Source: SpSt-77 sp049972045
Lineage (GTDB): Bacteria; Chloroflexota; Anaerolineae; B4-G1; DUEL01
Assembly: GCA_049972045.1 (NCBI GenBank)
Contig: JBMFKS010000094.1
Span: forward strand, 1-11,535
Reading direction: 5' to 3'
DNA length: 11,535 nucleotides
Shown: positions 1 through 5,677 of the stretch, piece after piece
Layout of the letters: each line of letters starts with the position of its first letter
How positions within the stretch are numbered: position 1 is the first letter of the stretch
The notes under the pieces: model-generated
Database searches by the model: none
Seen by the model: only the letters and a program-made list of their open reading frames with translations
Told to the model about the DNA's origin: nothing
Program-made: the position numbers and the translations under genes

Positions 1-66
1 AAAAAAACTTCGTGTCTTGGTGTCTTCGTGGTGAATTAAAGATAACCACAAAGGGCGCAAAGAGTT
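1..66. repeat. Dispersed low-complexity repeat (CTTCGTGTCTTGG / ACCACAAAGGGCGCAAAG type)
   Basis: The stretch consists of short related words: CTTCGTG, CTTGGTGTCTTCGTGGTGAA, then ACCACAAAGGGCGCAAAGAG. Words of this kind recur in intergenic regions of many environmental bacterial genomes (recalled from general knowledge, not checked here). A degenerate relative appears on the minus strand between the nucleotidase remnant and birA. The stretch is open in the ileS frame, but that is read-through with no protein character and should not be annotated as part of ileS. I see no convincing promoter in it. Confidence 0.5.
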
Positions 67-90
67 GTACTCAGCTGGGCCTATCGGCCT

Positions 91-142
91 TTACGGAGTA
101 CGCAACACGGAATACGTTACGGAGTATGCAACACGGAATACG
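91..142. repeat. Two 26-bp tandem repeats directly upstream of ileS
   Basis: Units at 91-116 and 117-142 are adjacent and differ at one position (C at 101, T at 127). Each begins TTACGGAGTA and ends CGGAATACG. The array stops one base before the ileS Shine-Dalgarno, so it forms most of the mRNA leader. The same word family (GTACGGAATACGCAATACG) occurs 9 kb away inside a glycosyltransferase gene at 9075-9129, so it is a dispersed family and not a local accident. Confidence 0.85.
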
Positions 143-143
143 C

Positions 144-154
144 AAGGAGGAGGT
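144..154 (+). promoter_or_regulatory. Strong Shine-Dalgarno that fixes the ileS start
   Basis: AAGGAGGAGGT is a near-perfect anti-16S match ending four bases before the ATG at 159. It decides the start, because the reading frame is open further upstream to position 12 through repeat sequence with no conserved protein. Confidence 0.9.
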
Positions 155-158
155 ACCG

Positions 159-3100
159 ATGTTTCAACCCGTCCCGTCCAAAGTAGACTTTATCCAGCAA
201 GAGTACGACGTCCTGGACTTCTGGAAACGGACCCGCGCTTTCCAGAAACTGGTGGAACTCCGCAAAAACGGCCCCCGCTGGTCGTTCATAGACGGACCCA
301 TCACGGCCAACAACCCTATGGGCGTTCACCATGGCTGGGGCCGGACCTATAAGGACCTCTTCCACCGCTTCTGGGCCATGAAAGGCTACCAGACCCGCTA
401 CCAGAACGGCTTTGACTGCCAAGGGCTCTGGGTGGAGGTGGAGGTAGAAAAAGAACTGGGCTTCCGCTCCAAGCGGGACATTGAGAACTACGGGGTGGAG
501 CGCTTTGTCCGCAAGTGCAAGGAGCGGGTCCTGCGTTTCGCCGCCGTCCAGACCGAGCAGTCCATCCGCCTGGGGTACTGGATGGACTGGAACGACCCAG
601 AGTTCCTGCGCGACCTGGCCCGCCGCATGATGGAGAACCCGCAGGAGGTCATCACCGTCCCCGGCCCCCACGGCCCGGTGACCGATACGGTGGAGCAGAT
701 CGTGGGACGGCTGGGGATGCCCGAGATCGGTGGCTCCTACTTCACTTTTTCCAACGAGAACAACTACATGATCTGGACCTTCCTGAAGCGGTGCTGGGAG
801 CGGGGCTGGCTCTACAAGGGGACCGACGTGATGCCCTGGTGCCCCCGCTGCGCCACCGGCATCAGCCAGCACGAGATCGTCACCGAGGGCTACCAGGAAC
901 TGACCCACCCCGGTGTCACCCTGCGTTTCCCCCTGCGCGGCCGGCCGGGGGAGAGCCTGCTGGTCTGGACCACCACTCCCTGGACGCTCACCAGCAACGT
1001 CGCCGCGGCCGTCGGCCCCGAACTGACCTACGTCAAAGTCCGCCAGGGCAACGAGATTTTCTATCTCTCCAAAGGCACCCTGTCCATCCTTCAGGGCCCG
1101 TACCAGGTGCTGGAGGAGATGAAGGGGAGGGCGCTGGAGGGCTGGACGTATGACGGCCCCTTTGACGAACTCCCGGCCCAGCAGAAGGCCGGCGGCCCCC
1201 AGGCCCACCGGGTCATCCTCTGGGACGAGGTCGGCGAGGCGGAGGGTACGGGCATCGTCCACATTGCCCCCGGCTGCGGCGCGGAGGACTTTGCTCTGAG
1301 CAAACAGTACGGCCTTCCCGCCATCGCCCCGCTGGATGAGGAGGGCATCTTTGTGGACGGGTTCGGTTTCCTCACCGGGACTCCGGTTGCCGGAAGTGCC
1401 CCGCGAGTCTTTGAGAGTCTCCGGGAGAAGGGGCTCCTCTACCGGGTGGAGGATTACACCCACCGCTACCCCGTCTGCTGGCGCTGCGGAAGTGAACTGG
1501 TCTTCCGGCTGGTGGACGAGTGGTTCATCTCTATGGACGAACTCCGCTACGACATGATGGACGTCACCCGACAGATCCGCTGGATTCCGGAGTTTGGCCT
1601 GGACCGGGAACTGGACTGGCTGCGCAACATGCACGACTGGATGATCAGCAAGAAGCGGTACTGGGGGTTGGCGCTGCCCATCTGGGAGTGCAGGGAGTGC
1701 GGTCACTTTGAGGTCATCGGCGACGAGCACGAACTGCGCCGGCGGGCGGTCGCGGGGTGGGAGGTCTTTGAGGGACACACGCCCCATCGCCCGTGGGTGG
1801 ACGCTATCCGCATTGCCTGCCCCCAGTGCGGCGCGGAGGTCTCCCGCATCCCCGACGTCGGCAACCCCTGGCTGGACGCCGGCATCGTCAGTTTCAGCAC
1901 CCTCCGCTACCGTACTGACCGGGAGTATTGGCGACAGTGGTATCCCGCCGACTGGATCAGCGAGTCCTTCCCCGGCCAGTTCCGCAACTGGTTCTACAGC
2001 CTGCTGGCGATGGCGACCGTCCTGGAGAAGTCGCCGCCCTTCCGGGTCTGCTTCGGCTATGCCACGCTCCTGGCGGAGGACGGGCGGCCGATGCACAAGT
2101 CCTGGGGCAACGCGATTGAGTTCAACGATGCCGCCGACCGGATGGGCGTGGACGTGATGCGCTGGCTCTACTGCCGCCAGAAGCCCGACGCCGACCTGCT
2201 CTTCGGCTACAACCGGGCCAACGAGGTCCGGCGGCAGTTCATCCTGCCCCTCTGGAACGCCTACGTCTTCTTTGTCACCTACGCGCGGCTGGATGGGTGG
2301 ACACCGTTTGTAGCCAGCCCCGAAGCGCAGCGGAGTGGCGTTGGCTACAACCTGCTGGACCGCTGGATTCGGGCCCGGCTGCACCAGGTGGTGGCGAAGG
2401 TGACGGAGCGGCTGGACGACTACGATGCCTACGGCGCGACGCTGGCCCTGGAGCCCTTCGTGGACGACCTGACCAACTGGTACATCCGCCGGAGCCGCCG
2501 CCGCTTCTGGAAGAGCGAGCAGGATGCGGACAAGAACGCGGCCTATGCTACCCTCTACGAGGTCCTGACCGTCCTCTGCCGGCTGCTGGCGCCGTTCATC
2601 CCGTTTATGACGGAGGTGATGTACCAGAACCTGGTCCGGTCGGTGGACCCGGAGGCGCCGGAGAGCGTCCACCACACCCTCTGGCCCCAAGCCGACCCGG
2701 CGGCGATGGACGAGGGATTGCTGGCCCGGATGGACCTGGCCCGGAAGATCGTCTCCCTGGGGCATGCGGCCCGCAATAACGCCAACATCAAACTTCGCCA
2801 GCCGCTGGCCCGCGCGCTGGTCCATCTGGACCCGTCGCTGGGGATGCTGGAGGAGGAGTTGTGGGCCCTGGTCCAGGACGAGTTGAATGTCAAGGAGGTC
2901 GTCCAGGTGGCGCGGGCGGAAAGCCTGGTTTCCTACCAGGTCCTGCCCAACAGCCCGTTGCTGGGCCCGCGCCTGGGCGCGCGCTTCCCGGCGGTGCGGG
3001 CCGCGCTGGTCGCGCAGGACCCGACGGTGGTAGCGCGACGGGTGCGGGCCGGGCTTCCCGTCCATCTGACGGTGGACGGCGAGGAGGTGGAACTGGCGCC

Positions 3101-3464
3101 GGAGGAGGTGCTGGTCCAGGAGAAGCCGCAGGAGGGGCTGGCGGTGGTCTCGGAGCGGGGGGTGACCGTCGCGGTGGACGTGGTCCTCACGCCCGAACTG
3201 CGGGCGGAGGGGCTGGCGCGGGAGGTTGTCCGGCGGATCCAGAACCTGCGCCGGGACGCGGGCTTTGAACTGGACGACCGCATCGTGACCGTCTACAGGG
3301 CGGAGGGCGAACTGGCGGAGGCGGTTGTGGCCTGGCGGGACTACATCGCGGCGGAGACGCTCAGCGTGGAGTTGCGGGCGGGTGAGCCGGAGCCCGGGAT
3401 GGCGACGGCGGAGGACCGGGTGGACGGCCATTCGCTGCGGTTGGGGGTCCGGCGGGTCGGATAG
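159..3464 (+). CDS. ileS: Isoleucine--tRNA ligase, type-2-like, with GVHH in place of HIGH
   Basis: A cytosolic class I aminoacyl-tRNA synthetase that charges tRNA-Ile and edits misactivated valine. The protein is 1101 aa, full length for the family, and starts at the ATG after the strong Shine-Dalgarno. The N-terminal catalytic block aligns without gaps to canonical IleRS (TANNP-MGVHHGWG-RTYKD), so HIGH becomes GVHH (residues 55-58). The second signature is PMHKSWGN (644-651) in place of KMSKSLGN. The CP1 editing domain shows a threonine-rich TTTPWT (271-276) and GTGIVHIAPGCGAED (363-377), with Asp377 as the likely editing aspartate. Cysteine pairs at 228/231, 440/443, 511/514 and 554/557 suggest zinc knuckles. 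The anticodon-binding helical domain spans about 735-890. There is no bacterial type-1 C-terminal zinc finger, which with GXHH points to type 2 (eukaryal/archaeal-like). It is monocistronic and converges on the next gene. Function is secure; the subtype is inferred. Confidence 0.96.
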   Translation: MFQPVPSKVDFIQQEYDVLDFWKRTRAFQKLVELRKNGPRWSFIDGPITANNPMGVHHGWGRTYKDLFHRFWAMKGYQTRYQNGFDCQGLWVEVEVEKELGFRSKRDIENYGVERFVRKCKERVLRFAAVQTEQSIRLGYWMDWNDPEFLRDLARRMMENPQEVITVPGPHGPVTDTVEQIVGRLGMPEIGGSYFTFSNENNYMIWTFLKRCWERGWLYKGTDVMPWCPRCATGISQHEIVTEGYQELTHPGVTLRFPLRGRPGESLLVWTTTPWTLTSNVAAAVGPELTYVKVRQGNEIFYLSKGTLSILQGPYQVLEEMKGRALEGWTYDGPFDELPAQQKAGGPQAHRVILWDEVGEAEGTGIVHIAPGCGAEDFALSKQYGLPAIAPLDEEGIFVDGFGFLTGTPVAGSAPRVFESLREKGLLYRVEDYTHRYPVCWRCGSELVFRLVDEWFISMDELRYDMMDVTRQIRWIPEFGLDRELDWLRNMHDWMISKKRYWGLALPIWECRECGHFEVIGDEHELRRRAVAGWEVFEGHTPHRPWVDAIRIACPQCGAEVSRIPDVGNPWLDAGIVSFSTLRYRTDREYWRQWYPADWISESFPGQFRNWFYSLLAMATVLEKSPPFRVCFGYATLLAEDGRPMHKSWGNAIEFNDAADRMGVDVMRWLYCRQKPDADLLFGYNRANEVRRQFILPLWNAYVFFVTYARLDGWTPFVASPEAQRSGVGYNLLDRWIRARLHQVVAKVTERLDDYDAYGATLALEPFVDDLTNWYIRRSRRRFWKSEQDADKNAAYATLYEVLTVLCRLLAPFIPFMTEVMYQNLVRSVDPEAPESVHHTLWPQADPAAMDEGLLARMDLARKIVSLGHAARNNANIKLRQPLARALVHLDPSLGMLEEELWALVQDELNVKEVVQVARAESLVSYQVLPNSPLLGPRLGARFPAVRAALVAQDPTVVARRVRAGLPVHLTVDGEEVELAPEEVLVQEKPQEGLAVVSERGVTVAVDVVLTPELRAEGLAREVVRRIQNLRRDAGFELDDRIVTVYRAEGELAEAVVAWRDYIAAETLSVELRAGEPEPGMATAEDRVDGHSLRLGVRRVG

Positions 3465-3489
3465 GTCGGATTGGCCATCCGAGCTGCAG

Positions 3490-3526
3490 GCGGCGGGGGC
3501 GGCGGCTTTGCCGCCGCCCCCGCCGC
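3490..3526. terminator. Perfect 17-bp GC hairpin between convergent genes
   Basis: Bases 3490-3506 pair perfectly with 3510-3526 around a TTT loop (GGCGGC-TTT-GCCGCC core). It lies 25 bases after the ileS stop and two bases beyond the stop of the minus-strand nucleotidase remnant, so it could serve both directions. Neither side has a U-tract, so it is not a textbook intrinsic terminator. It may instead act as a 3' RNA stabiliser or a terminator of the U-poor kind reported in GC-rich bacteria. Confidence 0.6.
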
Positions 3527-3528
3527 GT

Positions 3529-4725
3529 CTACTGATACACCAGCCGCCCCTCTACCTGGCTCTGGAGGTTGGGGTGGCTTCTCAGATACTCTTCCACCAC
3601 GTCCCGCGCCGAGGTGCTGACTACTTTGGGCGGGGCCAGCGCGGTCAACTCCTCCGCCGTCAGCCCGATGTTCGGGCCGGAATTGGTGTAGTGGTACCCC
3701 TGGAGGAACAGGGTGTAGCGCCCGTCGTCCGCGACGGGGACGCCCCGAACCGTGAGCGATTCCAGCCGCCGCTCCCCGTTGTTGTAGACGGCGCGCACCT
3801 CGCGGTTGACTTGGTAGCACTCCCCCTCGCCGGTCCGGTTCTCGGGCCGCATAATGTGGGCAAAAACGCGCCGGAGTTGGGCACCGGTGACCGTGCACCG
3901 GTAGATCACGTCGTCGTAGGGGAAGGCGGCGTAGAGTTCGCCCAGGGTCACCGTGGGGCCCAGGGACTTGCTCCGGATGGAGCCGCTGCCCACCAGGACC
4001 ACGTCCGCGCCGAACCGTTCGGCGAAGATGTCGGCGAACAGGTTGCCCAGCGCGGTCTCCTCTTCCCGCCGGGGGTGGATCAGCGCCTGCGCGAACCGGC
4101 AGATGAGCGTGCCGTATTTCCGGTCCACCGTCTCCTGGTAGGACTCAATGAACCGCTGGAGTTCGGGGTCCGGTTCGGCCAGGCGGTCGTCCACCGGGAT
4201 GAGTTGCCACCGCCACTCCACGATGGCGTTGGTGTCGTCGTCCACCACGAGGTCAAAGCGGCCGATCTGGTCGGTGCCGACGCCGGCCTGGGCGATGAGG
4301 ACGCCGTTAACTACTGCCGGCTGTTCCAGAATCGTGTGCGAGTGCCCGCCGATGATGAGGTCCACCCCCCAGGCCGGGTCCAGCATCGCGGCCAGTTCCC
4401 GATCGGACTTAAAGCCGATGTGGGTGAGGAGGACGGTCAGGTCTATATCCTCGTTCTTGTAGGCGTTGCAGATGCGCCCTACCTCGGTCGCCGCATCCTC
4501 CAGCGTGATGAAGGTGCCGATGTCACGGTCCATTTTCAGGGACTTCAACACCGATTCGGTGATGATGCCGATGAACAGAATGTCAAAGCCGTCCACGGTG
4601 AGGACAAAGTAAGGCCGCATCAGGCGTTTGTGGTACTTCCTGATGGAGAGGTTAGCGTTGACGATGGGGAAGTTGGCCATTTTCTCCCGGAACAGAAGGT
4701 GGGGGAGGCCGTAGTCCAGTTCAAG
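3529..4725 (-). pseudogene. 5'-nucleotidase family phosphatase, N-terminally truncated
   Basis: Intact relatives are secreted metallophosphatases (UshA/CpdB type) that hydrolyse nucleotides outside the cell. The open frame is recognisable from ELDYGLPHLLF onward, which is the tail of the usual GNHExDYG motif, then FPIVNAN. THIG lies at 4414-4425 and the metal-binding GGHSH at 4336-4350. The C-terminal substrate domain is well preserved (GSGSIR at 3973-3990, then LGELYAAFPYDD and TNSGPNIGL), with no internal stop. Missing are the signal peptide, the DxHG and GD motifs and the GNH of GNHE, roughly the first 100 residues. Upstream the frame runs into repeat-like DNA and then antisense of birA. 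Only about 65 bases separate the birA stop from the homology edge, so the missing part is not nearby in another frame. The first ATG is at 4680, and a GTG at 4761 is possible. Any product would lack most metal ligands and an export signal. The preserved frame suggests a recent deletion. Confidence 0.72.
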
Positions 4726-4746
4726 GGAAAAACATCGCTCCCCCGA

Positions 4747-4795
4747 CGGTTCATTCGCCACGGATGGTGCCCATGGTGTCCCTTGGTCTTTAGTG
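4747..4795 (-). repeat. Degenerate dispersed repeat at the nucleotidase/birA junction
   Basis: Read on the minus strand, this stretch gives AGACCAAGGGACACCATGG, then TCCGTGGCGAATGAA. The second word matches TTCGTGGTGAATTAA at the window start with three mismatches, and the first resembles the complement of the CTTGGTGTC words there. It fills nearly all the space between the birA stop and the point where nucleotidase homology begins. The match is short and made by eye. Confidence 0.35.
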
Positions 4796-5551
4796 GGCCA
4801 GGAAGACATCCCCCGCCCGAATCCAATGGAGGACCCCGTCGGAGGTGCGTAAGCCCAGAGTGCCTTCTTCGTCCACTTCCTCGGCGACTCCGTACAGTTC
4901 CCCCTCAGCTGTGACCACCCGGACGGGTCGGCCCAACGTTGCCAGACGGGCGGCCCATTCAGCCCAGGGGCGCTCTCCGGCCTGCCATCGCTCATAGCGG
5001 CCCCGGACCTCGTTCAGGAACCGGTCCAGCAGGGCATCCCGGTCTGTCTCCCGGCCCGTTTCGGCCAGGATGCTGGTGGCGTCTGGGGCCAGGTCGGGCA
5101 GCGCATCCGCCGGGACATTCCCGTTGATCCCCACGCCGACGATCACGAATTCCAGCCGGTCTCCGGAGACGCCGGTTTCGGCCAGGAGGCCTCCCAGTTT
5201 CCGCCAGGATTCCCCCCGAACGACGATGAGGTCATTGGGCCATTTCAGGGATACCCGGAGATGGGCGATGGCTTCCACTGCGTCTGCCGCGGCGAGGGCA
5301 CAGAGCATGGTCAGGTCGGTGGCGTGGGAGGGCAGGCCCGCATCGGGGGGGGGCCGAAAGAGGACGGAGCAGAGCAGAGAGGTGCCCGGAGGCGCCATCC
5401 AGCGCCTGCCCAGGCGACCCCGTCCAGCGGTCTGGTAATCGGCGGTGACCACCGTCCCCTCCGGCGCCCCCCGCATGGCCATCTCCCGGGCCACGTCATT
5501 GGTGGACGTCGTGGAAGGCAGATGGATTCGGATGAAGGAGAAACGGTCCAT
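4790..5551 (-). CDS. birA: Biotin--[acetyl-CoA-carboxylase] ligase, catalytic type without HTH
   Basis: The enzyme activates biotin with ATP to biotinyl-AMP and transfers it to the target lysine of biotin carboxyl carrier proteins in the cytosol. At 253 aa it has the catalytic and C-terminal domains but begins directly at the STTSTNDVA motif (13-21), so it lacks the DNA-binding winged helix of E. coli-type BirA and should not repress the biotin operon. Visible motifs are GRGRLGR (43-49, biotinyl-AMP loop), SLKWPNDL (101-108), KLGGLLAE (118-125) and IVGVGINGN (137-145). The C-terminal SH3-like domain is about 205-250. The start follows a sigma70-like promoter by a predicted leader of under 20 bases with no clear Shine-Dalgarno, so initiation may be near-leaderless. 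It is transcribed divergently from the glycosyltransferase cluster. Confidence 0.94.
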   Translation of the reverse strand: MDRFSFIRIHLPSTTSTNDVAREMAMRGAPEGTVVTADYQTAGRGRLGRRWMAPPGTSLLCSVLFRPPPDAGLPSHATDLTMLCALAAADAVEAIAHLRVSLKWPNDLIVVRGESWRKLGGLLAETGVSGDRLEFVIVGVGINGNVPADALPDLAPDATSILAETGRETDRDALLDRFLNEVRGRYERWQAGERPWAEWAARLATLGRPVRVVTAEGELYGVAEEVDEEGTLGLRTSDGVLHWIRAGDVFLAH

Positions 5552-5574
5552 TCCGGTATCCGGTCGTCGTTGAC

Positions 5575-5603
5575 ATGATATACTTTTGAGTATCTTCCGT
5601 CAA
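5575..5603 (-). promoter_or_regulatory. Sigma70-like promoter for birA
   Basis: On the minus strand, TTGACG (5598-5603) and TATCAT (5575-5580) are separated by exactly 17 bases. Transcription would begin near 5568, about 17 bases before the birA ATG. It lies beside the oppositely directed promoter of the glycosyltransferase cluster. Confidence 0.65.
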
Positions 5604-5607
5604 GAGG

Positions 5608-5635
5608 TTGCTTTTCTTGCCAGTTTGGGTACAAT
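5608..5635 (+). promoter_or_regulatory. Sigma70-like promoter for the glycosyltransferase cluster
   Basis: TTGCTT (5608-5613) and TACAAT (5630-5635) are spaced by 16 bases. The leader to the ATG at 5678 would be about 35 bases and contains GGAG at 5669-5672, five bases before the start. It is arranged back-to-back with the birA promoter, the two -35 boxes being only four bases apart. Confidence 0.55.
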
Positions 5636-5677
5636 AGGTGGGAATCTCCGTCCAAATCCCTCTTCCTCGGAGATGAG

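Noticed and set aside
12..158. N-terminal extension of IleRS from the upstream ATG at 12
   Set aside because: The extension is translated repeat DNA, and a very strong Shine-Dalgarno sits just before ATG 159, where IleRS homology begins.
1..158. T-box riboswitch upstream of ileS
   Set aside because: No T-box consensus (TGGNACCGCG-like) or antiterminator/terminator pair is visible; the space is filled with repeats.
117..3431. A very long open frame on the minus strand opposite ileS
   Set aside because: Its translation is rich in Arg, Pro, Gly, Gln and His without any recognisable domain. It is the expected antisense shadow of a GC-rich gene with strong codon bias.
3325..4914. A 529-codon open frame on the plus strand opposite the nucleotidase remnant
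   Set aside because: It has no conserved motif and mirrors the minus-strand gene, whose 5'-nucleotidase motifs are clear. It also overlaps the ileS end and the birA end.
5577..5594. Palindromic operator (GATA...TATC) in the birA promoter spacer
   Set aside because: Only 10 of 18 positions are symmetric and the centre does not match. birA here also lacks a DNA-binding domain that would bind it.
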